Positions 1 through 8,198 of a stretch of 27,656 nt of DNA are shown one piece after another (positions within the stretch are counted from its first letter, which is position 1; each line of letters starts with the position of its first letter). This DNA is from Bacteroides sp. GTDB taxonomy: Bacteria; Bacteroidota; Bacteroidia; Bacteroidales; Bacteroidaceae. The translations under genes were made by a program, and so were the position numbers. Below the pieces are notes generated by a model that searched no databases, had not been told where the DNA came from, and worked only from the letters and a program-made list of their open reading frames with translations. The stretch spans positions 1 to 27,656 of the forward strand of contig JASLCG010000004.1 in assembly GCA_030151885.1 (NCBI GenBank). Direction: 5' to 3'.

Positions 1-508
1 GATCCTGTTTATCGTCTTTCTTATCTTCTTTTTTATCTTCTTTTTTGTCGTCTTGATTTTGCTGATTCTCTTGCTGACTTAGAAGTAATGCCAAGTTATA
101 ACGTGTTTCATCGTCTTTTGGGTTCTTTTTAAGTGCAAGTTTATAACTTTCTACAGCCTTCTCAAACTCTTTTTTCTCCTGCTGTACTACCCCTATATTA
201 TGGTATATTTCGGCTAATTGCTTGTCATCTTTAGTATATCGCATTGCCGTTTCGTACTCTTTCAGAGCTTCGTCTGCCTTTTTTTGAACAAACAGGCTGT
301 TACCTAAGTTAAAGTGAGCCATACCCCGTTCCTCTTTAGGCGATGCATCAATAGCCTTACGGTAAGCAATCTCTGCATCTCTAAAAATACTATCTTGGTA
401 TGCTTTATTTCCTTTTCTTATTTGTTGACGGATATCTTTTTGTGCCATTACGGCTGGCGAAATTGCCATACACGCCATAAGTATTAGGATATTTCGTTTA
501 AGTCTCAT
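1..508 (-). CDS. batC: BatC-like TPR protein (3' end missing at window edge)
   Basis: This is the N-terminal 169 codons of a tetratricopeptide protein read leftward and cut off by the window edge. Translation from the ATG at 508 gives a signal peptide (MRLKRNILILMACMAISPAVMA, cut before Q), so the protein is exported to the periplasm. TPR-type helices follow, for example AHFNLGNSLF and AEIYHNIGVVQQEKKEFEKA, and then NLALLLSQQ. After these comes a low-complexity Q/N/D/K tail, which is where the sequence ends. It starts 3 bases after the stop of the VWA gene batB, the batA-batB-batC order of Bacteroidota Bat operons. TPR proteins of this type are thought to hold the Bat complex together in the periplasm. 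The identification rests on position plus TPR repeats. The true C-terminus cannot be seen. Confidence 0.85.
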   Translation of the reverse strand, partial: MRLKRNILILMACMAISPAVMAQKDIRQQIRKGNKAYQDSIFRDAEIAYRKAIDASPKEERGMAHFNLGNSLFVQKKADEALKEYETAMRYTKDDKQLAEIYHNIGVVQQEKKEFEKAVESYKLALKKNPKDDETRYNLALLLSQQENQQNQDDKKEDKKEDKKDDKQD

Positions 509-511
509 AAT

Positions 512-1534
512 TTACTTTTTAAAGAATTTTTCCCATTTAATAAATAGAGAGTTACGTTTATTAATAATTAAAAGCTCTGTAATGAGCAATATTAATATAA
601 GCCAAGCAAATACTTGGAACTGTTCGTCGTAATCTTTAAAAACCTTTGTTGTGATATCTGCTTTTTGCAATTTATCAAGCTCTTTAATAATTATCTGCTG
701 AGCACTATTGGTATTATCTACATGGGCATAAACACCGTTTCCAGCTTGAGCAATTTGCTGAGCCATCTCTTCGTTTAGCTTAGTAACAACAACAGTTCCT
801 TCACGGTCTTTTAAAAACTCTCCACCACCTTGAGGTATTGGAGCACCCTCTAAAGATCCTACCCCCATTACGTTTACCTGTATTCCTGCTTTAGCAGCTA
901 GTTTTACTGCCTCAATAGTACCAGGAGCATGGTCTTCGCCATCGGTTATGATAACAATTGTCTTACCCACCTTTTCTTGCGATGTAAAGCTATGCATAGC
1001 CAATTCTACTGCCTTACCAATATCTGTACCCTGACGCTCTATAAGCTCTGGTTTAATGCTCGAAAGGAACATCTTAGCCGAAACGTAATCGTTCGTAATT
1101 GGCAACTGTGTAAAGGCATCTCCAGCAAATAGAATTAGTCCAACTTTGTCGTTGTGTAGTTTATCTACAAGCTTTGAGATAATCATTTTAGAGCGTTGCA
1201 AACGATTTGGAGCAACATCTTCTGCAAGCATAGAGTTAGATATGTCTAATGCCACCATCACCTCAATACCCTTGCGATCTACGTTTTCTAGGCGTGTACC
1301 AAATTGTGGACGAGCTAATAGAAAACTAAACAGACCTATAACAGCAAACAGTAGCCAGAACTTCAACGCTGGTCGAAGCTTAGATACTGTAGGCATAAGA
1401 TTGGCAACTAGGTCGGGGTCGCCAAACTCTTTTATTGCTTTTCTGCGTTTATATACACCATAGTAATAAAGTGCTACAAGTACAGGCAGTAACAGCAATA
1501 AATATAAATATTCTGGTTGTTCAAATCGAAACAT
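512..1534 (-). CDS. batB: BatB, membrane-anchored VWA-domain protein
   Basis: A 340-residue inner-membrane protein with a von Willebrand factor A domain. Hydrophobic segments lie near residues 9-25 and 58-74, and a C-terminal membrane segment lies near 310-327, leaving the VWA domain between them. The metal-binding MIDAS site is visible as DISNS (97-101), T170 in RQGTDIG and TDGE (197-200). The length and the first-helix/ARPQ junction match BatB of the Bacteroides aerotolerance operon. It follows batA by 42 bases and is followed by batC after 3. Bat proteins are linked to aerotolerance in Bacteroides fragilis and probably assemble with a MoxR ATPase, but the molecular task is not settled. BatA lies just upstream and has a similar design, so the two look like an old duplication. 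Confidence 0.9.
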   Translation of the reverse strand: MFRFEQPEYLYLLLLLPVLVALYYYGVYKRRKAIKEFGDPDLVANLMPTVSKLRPALKFWLLFAVIGLFSFLLARPQFGTRLENVDRKGIEVMVALDISNSMLAEDVAPNRLQRSKMIISKLVDKLHNDKVGLILFAGDAFTQLPITNDYVSAKMFLSSIKPELIERQGTDIGKAVELAMHSFTSQEKVGKTIVIITDGEDHAPGTIEAVKLAAKAGIQVNVMGVGSLEGAPIPQGGGEFLKDREGTVVVTKLNEEMAQQIAQAGNGVYAHVDNTNSAQQIIIKELDKLQKADITTKVFKDYDEQFQVFAWLILILLITELLIINKRNSLFIKWEKFFKK

Positions 1535-1576
1535 CTTTCTTGTTCATTTTTTGTTCTACATTACCATTATTCTCTA

Positions 1577-2563
1577 TTATGGCAGCTTACGCAGCACTGT
1601 TTGACGTAGCAACACCTCGGCCAAGATTAAAAAGAATGCAATTAAAGCGAAGTTTTTATAATCTTCTTGACGTTTATTGTACTCTTTCACATTTAGCTTG
1701 GTCTTCTCTAGCTTATCAATCTCCTTGTAAATTTCTTCAAGGCTTTGGTTGTCTGTAGCACGGAAGTAAGTTCCTCCTGCTATATTGGCAATCTCTTGCA
1801 GTGCATCATCGTCCACATCTACCTCTACTTGTACATACTGTGTTACACCAGCAGCCGTTCTTAAAGGAAAAGGCGCCGTGCCACGTGTACCTACACCAAT
1901 GGTATATATCTGTATGCCGTATGTTTTAGCAAGTTCGGCCGCCGTAAGTGGCGAAATAGCTCCAGCATTATTCGAACCATCTGTAAGTAATATAATTACT
2001 TTAGATTTGGCTTGGCTATCTTTTAAACGTGCCACAGCATTGGCTATACCCATACCAATAGCAGTACCATCGTCAATTATACCTGTTTGAATATTACTAA
2101 ACAGGTTTAGAAGTGCCGTATGGTCTGTAGTAAGTGGGCATTGTGTAAAGCTCTCTCCAGCAAAGATGGTGATACCGATGTTATCGTTTGGTCGGTCGTT
2201 AATGAACGCAGAAGCCACTTTTTTTGCCGCTTCAAGGCGGTTAGGTTGGAAATCTTCTGCAAGCATACTACCCGAAACGTCTAACGCCAACATAATATCA
2301 ATACCCTCTATGTTTTCTGTTTTCCAGCTATTGATAGACTGCGGACGAGCCAATACAAGGATGATAAACACCATTGCTAGCATTCTTAAAACAAAAGGTA
2401 AATGGAGTAGATAATTCTTGTAGCTTTTGGGTATATGGGTATAAACGCGCGTATCCGACACCTGCATTGCAGGATCGAAATTACGGTGTCGCATCACATA
2501 CCATACAATAAAAGGTACAAGAAGGAGCAATAATAGTAAATATTCTATATGGGCAAATACCAT
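1577..2563 (-). CDS. batA: BatA, membrane-anchored VWA-domain protein
   Basis: A 328-residue VWA-domain membrane protein. Two N-terminal hydrophobic stretches (about 8-23 and 55-72) lead into LARPQS. The VWA domain follows with MIDAS residues DVSGS (95-99), T167 in DGTAIG and TDG (194-196). A last membrane segment is near residues 303-322. This is the standard BatA layout. It lies 24 bases after the BatD-like gene and 42 bases before batB, so one transcript is likely. BatA and BatB are the paired VWA subunits found next to MoxR/DUF58 genes in Bacteroidota. Assignment of A rather than B follows gene order and the more classical DVSGS motif. Confidence 0.9.
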   Translation of the reverse strand: MVFAHIEYLLLLLLLVPFIVWYVMRHRNFDPAMQVSDTRVYTHIPKSYKNYLLHLPFVLRMLAMVFIILVLARPQSINSWKTENIEGIDIMLALDVSGSMLAEDFQPNRLEAAKKVASAFINDRPNDNIGITIFAGESFTQCPLTTDHTALLNLFSNIQTGIIDDGTAIGMGIANAVARLKDSQAKSKVIILLTDGSNNAGAISPLTAAELAKTYGIQIYTIGVGTRGTAPFPLRTAAGVTQYVQVEVDVDDDALQEIANIAGGTYFRATDNQSLEEIYKEIDKLEKTKLNVKEYNKRQEDYKNFALIAFFLILAEVLLRQTVLRKLP

Positions 2564-2587
2564 TTTAATTTTCTCTTTTAGGTTCTA

Positions 2588-3679
2588 CTAACTGAAAAAG
2601 GTTCTTAAAAAGTCTCCTCCTTCATTAATAATAATAACAATACAAGTTACAATACCTATTACAGCCAACAATGCAACCCCACCTAATAGAAGTTTAGTTT
2701 GTAGCGATCTTTTCTCAACTACAATCTTCTCTGTTGGTTCTGGTTTTGCATCAGGATCTGGTTCTTCCTTAGTATTGTCAATAAACTCTACCACTTTTGT
2801 AAAATTATTATCGTACTCTCCTTGCAGGGGTTTAAACTTGGCAAATTTAACTAAATCGGCTGTTGTAAATAGCTCTTGCAGGCGATTAATTTCCTCTCTA
2901 TTCTCAACTTTAGCCAATTGCTCTATAATTTCTGCCGATGTCATTTCTAGTGCATTAAAGTTGAAACGTTTTTTCATATATGCACGTAATACATCTGTAA
3001 GCTCTGTATAGTACTCTTTAGGCCCTGCAGTTTGCCAAGATTTACGATTTTTAATCTCCTCAAGCTCGGTCATAGCAGCTATATGTGGCAATACTGTTGC
3101 CTCTAGTTTAATACGTCTAATAATGGGTTTATTGTCCATTAAACGCATTATCATATAGATTAACAGTAGCACAAAAGGAGCTATAAATAAGATGCTTAAA
3201 ATAAGCTTAATCCAATCTCCCCATACAAACGGTGGTGTCAAGATATCTTTTGTTCCAAAATACTCTTCAGGATTTGCTACCTCAATATCTGGGAAAGTTT
3301 CCACCTTTAAAGAGATGGGTTGAGTTTTATACTCTTTACCACTTACCTCTATCTCCATCGGAGGGATTAGGTACATTTTAGGAGCAAAAGACGTAATGGT
3401 ATAACTCTTTTTAAGGGTCATACTCTGCTTATCTTTACTATATATGGTATCAATACGCGCCACATCTACAATCTCTATACCCGACACAATAGTATCTGTA
3501 AGGATTGGAAATTTAGCCTGCATATCTGCTTTGAGTTTCACCTCAAGGTCCATAATAGCCTGCTCGCCAATCATTATATTTACCGAATCAATCTTTGCAG
3601 TAACAACAACTTCTTGTGCCCATACTTGGCAACAAGCCATAACTGCAAAAAGTGCAAATAGCTTTATTCTTCGATTCAT
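2588..3679 (-). CDS. BatD-like / DUF4381-like membrane protein of the bat operon
   Basis: A 363-residue protein of the bat operon. It has a signal peptide (1-21, cut before QEVVV). A periplasmic beta-rich part (about 22-150) resembles the start of BatD ("oxygen tolerance") proteins. A membrane helix is at about 156-180. The cytoplasmic helical part (185-305) includes ELTDVLRAYMKKRF and AEIIEQL, which resembles DUF4381 proteins. A Pro/Glu/Lys linker leads to a final helix (330-352). It sits between the DUF58 gene (2-base gap) and batA (24-base gap), the usual place of this subunit. It is probably an assembly partner bridging the membrane between MoxR/DUF58 and the VWA proteins, which is inference from context. 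No enzyme motif is seen. It is not the full-length batD, which normally lies after batC. Confidence 0.7.
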   Translation of the reverse strand: MNRRIKLFALFAVMACCQVWAQEVVVTAKIDSVNIMIGEQAIMDLEVKLKADMQAKFPILTDTIVSGIEIVDVARIDTIYSKDKQSMTLKKSYTITSFAPKMYLIPPMEIEVSGKEYKTQPISLKVETFPDIEVANPEEYFGTKDILTPPFVWGDWIKLILSILFIAPFVLLLIYMIMRLMDNKPIIRRIKLEATVLPHIAAMTELEEIKNRKSWQTAGPKEYYTELTDVLRAYMKKRFNFNALEMTSAEIIEQLAKVENREEINRLQELFTTADLVKFAKFKPLQGEYDNNFTKVVEFIDNTKEEPDPDAKPEPTEKIVVEKRSLQTKLLLGGVALLAVIGIVTCIVIIINEGGDFLRTFFS

Positions 3680-3681
3680 TG

Positions 3682-4551
3682 TTAACTTCTTTTTCCAAAT
3701 AAACTTAATAAGGCCCTTACATAGTCTTGATCGGTACGCACCGACACACTATCTACATTACTACGGGTTAAGGTATCTTGTAGTTTAGCCTGTTTATCTT
3801 GCCACCATTTGTGGTGGGCATTACGAACTGCTACCGACGACGTATCAATCCACTCTTCGTGCCCTGTTTCTGCATCGTGCACCTTTATTAAGCCTAAATT
3901 AGGCAATTCTGCTACACGTTTATCGTAAATTTGTATGGCTATAACGTCGTGTTTACGGTTTGCTATAGTCATTGCATTTCGGTAGTCTTGTGGGTCGATA
4001 AAGTCCGATAGAATAAACGCTGTACATCTGCGTTTCATTACATTGGTTAGGTACTCTATACCCAACTTTATGTCTGTTTTACGGCTCTGGGCTTTGAAAT
4101 CTATTAACTCTCGGATGATGAATAAGATATGCGAACGACCTTTTTTAGGAGGTATAAACTTCTCTATTCTGTCCGAGAAGAATATTACTCCAATCTTATC
4201 GTTATTATGAATAGCCGAAAAAGCTAATGTTGCAGCAATCTCGGTAAGCATCTCTTTTTTCGTCTGTTTTTGTGTTCCGAACTCCAAACTACCCGATACA
4301 TCAATAAGCAACATAACGGTTAGTTCACGCTCCTCTTCAAACACCTTAATATAGGGTTTGCTAAAGCGTGCAGTAACATTCCAATCAATATCACGCACAT
4401 CGTCGCCATATTGATATTCTCGCACTTCGGAGAACGCCATTCCCCTGCCTTTAAAAGCAGAGTGGTATTGTCCAGCAAAGATGTTGTTGGACAATCCACG
4501 CGTTTTTATCTCAATGCGTCGAACCTTTTTTAATATTTCACTAGTATCCAT
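3682..4551 (-). CDS. DUF58 domain protein (MoxR-associated, VWA-like)
   Basis: A 289-residue soluble protein without signal peptide or membrane helix. The DUF58 signature is complete at residues 35-75: GRGMAFSEVREYQYGDDVRDID, followed by W-N-V-T-A-R and the K-V-F-E-E-E-R-E segment. A VWA-like fold follows with DVSGS at 84-88. DUF58 proteins are encoded beside MoxR ATPases across bacteria and are thought to be clients or adaptors of the ATPase. Here it follows moxR by 57 bases and precedes the BatD-like gene by 2, so it belongs to the bat operon. Length and motif spacing are normal for the family. The exact biochemical role is unknown. Confidence 0.88.
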   Translation of the reverse strand: MDTSEILKKVRRIEIKTRGLSNNIFAGQYHSAFKGRGMAFSEVREYQYGDDVRDIDWNVTARFSKPYIKVFEEERELTVMLLIDVSGSLEFGTQKQTKKEMLTEIAATLAFSAIHNNDKIGVIFFSDRIEKFIPPKKGRSHILFIIRELIDFKAQSRKTDIKLGIEYLTNVMKRRCTAFILSDFIDPQDYRNAMTIANRKHDVIAIQIYDKRVAELPNLGLIKVHDAETGHEEWIDTSSVAVRNAHHKWWQDKQAKLQDTLTRSNVDSVSVRTDQDYVRALLSLFGKRS

Positions 4552-4608
4552 TATTGATTTGAGTGTTAGATCAAATTAAAACTGATTAATCTCTCTGCTC
4601 AAGCCAAA

Positions 4609-5604
4609 TCAAGGAACTTCAATTTTATTCAAGATTTCGCTTACAATTTGGTCTGCTGTTATGTTGTTTGCCTCTGCCTCGTATGTTAAACCAATACGGT
4701 GGTGCATAACATCATGAGCTACAGCACGAACATCTTCTGGCACAACATATCCACGACGTTTAATAAAGGCATAAGTACGTGCAGCAAGAGCTAAGTTAAT
4801 AGATGCACGAGGAGAACCACCAAATTCTATGTAGTTTTTCATCTCTGCAAGTCCATATTTTTCAGGGTAACGAGATGCAAATACAATGTCAATGATGTAG
4901 CGTTCAATTTTCTCGTCAATATAGACCTGACGCACCATTTTACGAGCCTCTATAATCTCTTCTGCCTTCATTATAGGTGTTACCTCCATCTTTTTATTGT
5001 CGATGTGTGCACGTATAATTCGGCGCTCTTCGTCTGCCTCTGGATAGTCAATATTTACTTTCAGCATAAAACGGTCAACCTGTGCTTCAGGCAACGGATA
5101 TGTACCCTCTTGTTCAATAGGGTTTTGTGTAGCCAGTACTAAGAATGGCTCAGGCAGCTTAAAAGTCTCTTTACCAATGGTAACCTGACGCTCTTGCATA
5201 GCCTCTAGCAAGGCACTTTGCACCTTAGCTGGAGCACGGTTTATCTCGTCTGCAAGTACAAAGTTTGCAAATACAGGACCTTTTTTAATTTGGAAGTTTT
5301 CGTCTTTTTGACTGTACACCATTGTACCTACAACGTCGGCAGGCAGAAGGTCTGGTGTAAATTGAATTCTTGAATATTTTGAATCAATTAAAGATGCTAG
5401 TGTCTTTATCGCAAGTGTCTTAGCCAGACCAGGAACCCCCTCTAGGAGTACGTGTCCGTCGGATAGTAGTCCGATTAAAAGTGATTCTACTAAATGTTTT
5501 TGACCTACGATAACTTGGTCCATTCCCGAAGTTAGATTTGTAATGAAGCTACTGTGCTTCTCTATCTTCTCGTTTAATTCACGAATATCTATTGGTTCAG
5601 TCAT
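4609..5604 (-). CDS. MoxR-family AAA+ ATPase
   Basis: A 331-residue cytoplasmic AAA+ ATPase, first gene of the bat operon. Walker A is GVPGLAKT (56-63). Walker B is FVLADE (115-120) followed by INRAPAKVQSALLEAMQER, the MoxR signature. Sensor 1 is ATQN (158-161), and DRF at 177-179 carries the probable arginine finger. The family uses ATP hydrolysis in a chaperone-like way to mature or activate VWA-containing partners, here probably BatA/BatB and the DUF58 protein. An exact Bacteroidota promoter lies 47-77 bases upstream of the start. The ATG at 5604 begins MTEPIDIREL; nothing upstream suggests a longer form. Confidence 0.93.
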   Translation of the reverse strand: MTEPIDIRELNEKIEKHSSFITNLTSGMDQVIVGQKHLVESLLIGLLSDGHVLLEGVPGLAKTLAIKTLASLIDSKYSRIQFTPDLLPADVVGTMVYSQKDENFQIKKGPVFANFVLADEINRAPAKVQSALLEAMQERQVTIGKETFKLPEPFLVLATQNPIEQEGTYPLPEAQVDRFMLKVNIDYPEADEERRIIRAHIDNKKMEVTPIMKAEEIIEARKMVRQVYIDEKIERYIIDIVFASRYPEKYGLAEMKNYIEFGGSPRASINLALAARTYAFIKRRGYVVPEDVRAVAHDVMHHRIGLTYEAEANNITADQIVSEILNKIEVP

Positions 5605-5650
5605 AAGTATTTTATTTATTAGTTTTCTTTAATTCAGTTCTTTAGTCTCT

Positions 5651-5681
5651 CAAAACTACATTATTTGAAGACGCATTGCAA
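5651..5681 (-). promoter_or_regulatory. Promoter of the moxR-bat operon
   Basis: On the minus strand a TTG (5679-5681) is followed by exactly 20 bases and then TAGTTTTG (5651-5658). This fits the Bacteroidota housekeeping promoter (TTG, 19-21 bases, TAnnTTTG) in every defined position. Transcription would start near 5643, leaving a leader of about 40 bases before moxR. It is the only such match between dapA and moxR. Confidence 0.75.
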
Positions 5682-5731
5682 CTTAATAAAAATAAAAATC
5701 CGCTAAAATGTTAAAATTAAGAAATAGAAAA

Positions 5732-5767
5732 GGTGGATTGGTAAAATTTTCATCTTCTCAATCCACC
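5732..5767 (-). terminator. Terminator after dapA
   Basis: A perfect 9-base-pair stem (GGTGGATTG at 5732-5740, CAATCCACC at 5759-5767) with an 18-base loop lies 14 bases past the dapA stop. Read on the minus strand the stem is followed by TTTTCTATTTCTT, a U-rich tail. It separates dapA from the bat promoter. Confidence 0.7.
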
Positions 5768-5780
5768 ATCAATATTCTTA

Positions 5781-6674
5781 TTAGCACTTAATATTCAATT
5801 CATTAAGCACATTTCTTATTGCTTCAAATGTTGTAATACGGGTTGGTATGAGTGGAAGTCTTAATTTGTTTTTAATCATTCCCATAGCACTAAGCATTGA
5901 TTTTACCCCCGCAGGGTTTCCATCTATAAATAGTAGTTTAAATAGCTCTGTAAATTTATGATGTATCGCAAGTGCATGTTCATAATCTCCTTGAAGAGCT
6001 AAACGAGTCATTCGGCTAAATTCTCTTGGAAAGGCGTTGCCAATAACAGATATTACCCCCACGGCTCCAAGTGTAATGAGTGGGAAGGTTATGCCATCGT
6101 CTCCAGATATTACGTCAAAATTTGCAGGTTTATTCTTAATAATCTCGTCCATCTGAGTGATATCTCCCGATGCCTCTTTTACTGCAATAACATTGTCAAA
6201 ATCTCTAGCTATGCGCAATGTCGTTTCGGCAGTCATATTCACCCCAGTTCTTCCAGGCACATTATACAGCACTATTGGTAGCTTTGTAGCTTCCGATATA
6301 GCTTTGTAATGCTGATAAATACCCTCTTGCGAAGGCTTATTATAATATGGTACCACAGACAAAATCGCATCTACCCCTGTAAAGTCATCATTTTTTAAGC
6401 TATCTACTACTGCACGTGTGTTGTTACTACCAACACCCAATAAGATTGGAATCTTTCCATTGACACGTTCTATGACGCATTTTTTCACTTGTGTTTTCTC
6501 TTCTTCCGTTAGTGTAGGAGTTTCGGCTGTTGTTCCCAGCACACACAAGAAATCAGCGTTGTTTTGAAGAATATAGTCGACCATACGTGTCAGCGCAGGA
6601 AAGTCGATACTTTCATCATCATTAAATGGAGTGATTAAAGCTACACCCATTCCTTTTAATTTTGTCTGTATCAT
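5781..6674 (-). CDS. dapA: 4-hydroxy-tetrahydrodipicolinate synthase
   Basis: A 297-residue TIM-barrel enzyme that condenses pyruvate with L-aspartate semialdehyde, the first committed step toward diaminopimelate and lysine. The Schiff-base lysine is K166 in VIAVKEASGD. The catalytic tyrosine is Y137 with R142 in LYNVPGRTG. The GTT motif is at 48-50 (GTTAETPTL), and Y111 lies in VPYYNKPSQEG. Length is typical. The ATG at 6674 is preceded by a TAnnTTTG box about 37 bases upstream, and a hairpin terminator follows the gene, so it is probably transcribed alone. All key residues are present. Confidence 0.96.
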   Translation of the reverse strand: MIQTKLKGMGVALITPFNDDESIDFPALTRMVDYILQNNADFLCVLGTTAETPTLTEEEKTQVKKCVIERVNGKIPILLGVGSNNTRAVVDSLKNDDFTGVDAILSVVPYYNKPSQEGIYQHYKAISEATKLPIVLYNVPGRTGVNMTAETTLRIARDFDNVIAVKEASGDITQMDEIIKNKPANFDVISGDDGITFPLITLGAVGVISVIGNAFPREFSRMTRLALQGDYEHALAIHHKFTELFKLLFIDGNPAGVKSMLSAMGMIKNKLRLPLIPTRITTFEAIRNVLNELNIKC

Positions 6675-6710
6675 GAGTTTTTTATTGAGTCATATTAATT
6701 GTCAGATGCA

Positions 6711-6718
6711 CAAAAATA
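6711..6718 (-). promoter_or_regulatory. Probable -7 box of dapA
   Basis: The minus strand reads TATTTTTG, an exact TAnnTTTG core 37 bases before the dapA start. No TTG is found 19-21 bases further upstream, so only half of the promoter is supported. Confidence 0.45.
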
Positions 6719-7020
6719 GTAATATTTTTAAACTATATGGTATCGTTAAGCAATATCTGTTGACGTTTTTGGCTGTTCTGGGGTTAAAGTTTGGTAAAAA
6801 ACACACAATAGAGTTACAAATCTTATTGTAAAACCAATATACACTTTACAATGCTGTTTTTAAAAGCCCTTTAAACGGGCCACATCTGCATCTATAATAT
6901 GGTATAAAGTAGGTAAAGGCAGATAAGCCGTTTAGATTGCCCCATTAATAGATTCTCTATTTAGTGTTATACTTTGCAACAATAGCCTTTTATTGATGGG
7001 TTATTTCTGCGTTTTAGAGC
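6719..7020. other. Spacer between dapA and the 334-residue gene
   Basis: About 300 bases without a credible gene. A short weak dyad (GCCC at 6865-6868, GGGC at 6876-6879) is the only structure noted. The plus-strand reading frame across 6631-6831 runs from inside dapA and has no start signals or family resemblance. Confidence 0.4.
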
Positions 7021-7061
7021 AAAAAAAAGAGGTTTGCACCTAACTATAAAGTACAAACCTC
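7021..7061 (-). terminator. Terminator after the 334-residue gene
   Basis: Arms at 7029-7039 and 7051-7061 pair over 8 bases (GAGGTTTG/CAAACCTC), then one mismatch and two more pairs, with an 11-base loop. On the minus strand the stem is followed by eight U (7021-7028). It lies 28 bases past the stop of the gene at 7089-8093, a classical intrinsic terminator. Confidence 0.85.
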
Positions 7062-7088
7062 TAATTGAGTATTTCTTTTTAAAGAGTA

Positions 7089-8093
7089 CTATTTCTCTTT
7101 CATTTTAGCCTCTTTTTCTTCTAATCTTTTTTCCAATTCAAACACTATAGATTTAGCTTGTGCCTGTCTTAAAAATCTGCCATCGTTAGTAAGCACAGCC
7201 AATAGCATTTTATCTCCGTTGTATTTAATTATTAACGGAACGTTTCTACACGCTTCAAGGTCTAAGTCGTATATAACCTCTGTCGTTAAATCGTACATTA
7301 GGCAGGTGTCAATTAGGTTTCCATCCATATCTTGCGATATGAAGTAAGGAGTTAATTTACCCTCTTCATTTTTCTCCAGATAGAAGCCTAAGGTATAGAA
7401 ATCTCCTTGCTGAGTTAGTGGTAACTCTTTTCCATTATTAATAAATTTAAGTGGATATGGGTTGTTCTTACCTGGATATGGGTCTAGTCGGTCTATGATT
7501 TTACCTAGATAGTCGTCATTAAAATAGGGAGAAGAGATGTACCATTCGTCTCTACGGCATGGTATGTGTTGTAAGTTTCCCCATTTATCTAATTCGTAGT
7601 CTGCACAAGTTACTAGTTCTACAAGTACCGAGCTGCAATATGGGCGAGATTTATCAAGTGTATATGAATTGATGTGTACATACCCATCTTTAAGCTCATA
7701 TTCTTGCGATGTTAATAACTCGTTTTCTAACTTAGCAAAAGTTAGCATTCCTGTGTCTTGTAATTTTCTATTATTAAAGACTAAGAATAAATCATTCTGA
7801 TTAAACTGCTCGTAATCTTTTAAAGCCCCTTCTACTATCTTACGCACAACAAAAAGGTCTGTGTTTTCATTAACAACTTGATGTGCAATGGGGTAAATTG
7901 TGTCTTCTGGCGCCCCTTGGGGGTTAAATAAAAAGTTGGTTAGTCTGTTTTTAGGCAAGCTTTCTTTCTTTTCGATACGTTGATTTTCAAAATAAGATAG
8001 CCATTGGGCATACTTCTTTTTACTCATGTTTTGTCCATCAATATAACATGTCGTCAGCAGTAATAATGCACATAAGACAAGTTTTCTATTCAT
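7089..8093 (-). CDS. Secreted protein of unknown function, 334 residues
   Basis: I do not recognise this protein. It starts with a signal peptide (MNRKLVLCALLLLTTCYIDG, probably cut before Q21), so it is exported; the LTTC at 13-16 is a poor lipobox. The mature part has no membrane helix. It is rich in aromatic and charged residues, has scattered cysteines (Y-C-S-S and V-T-C-A-D in the middle, E-A-C-R-N later), and ends in a charged helix, roughly 315-334 (ELEKRLEEKEAKMKEK). No catalytic motif stands out. It lies between dapA and ligA on the same strand with its own strong terminator, so it is probably a single-gene unit. No clear promoter was found in the 105 bases before it. The frame is real: one long ORF with normal composition and a clean signal sequence. 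Confidence 0.8.
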   Translation of the reverse strand: MNRKLVLCALLLLTTCYIDGQNMSKKKYAQWLSYFENQRIEKKESLPKNRLTNFLFNPQGAPEDTIYPIAHQVVNENTDLFVVRKIVEGALKDYEQFNQNDLFLVFNNRKLQDTGMLTFAKLENELLTSQEYELKDGYVHINSYTLDKSRPYCSSVLVELVTCADYELDKWGNLQHIPCRRDEWYISSPYFNDDYLGKIIDRLDPYPGKNNPYPLKFINNGKELPLTQQGDFYTLGFYLEKNEEGKLTPYFISQDMDGNLIDTCLMYDLTTEVIYDLDLEACRNVPLIIKYNGDKMLLAVLTNDGRFLRQAQAKSIVFELEKRLEEKEAKMKEK

Positions 8094-8198
8094 AATTAAG
8101 TTATTTGTGAGGTTTAAACTTATTCTCCACTATTCCAAACTCTTTGCCCGTGCTTTATTCATAAATAAGTATAGGTAAAGAGCCCTTAGTGGATGGTG

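Noticed and set aside
7089..8093. Lipoprotein assignment for the 334-residue protein
   Set aside because: The LTTC at 13-16 has Thr before Cys and sits inside the hydrophobic core; normal signal peptide cleavage before Q21 fits better.
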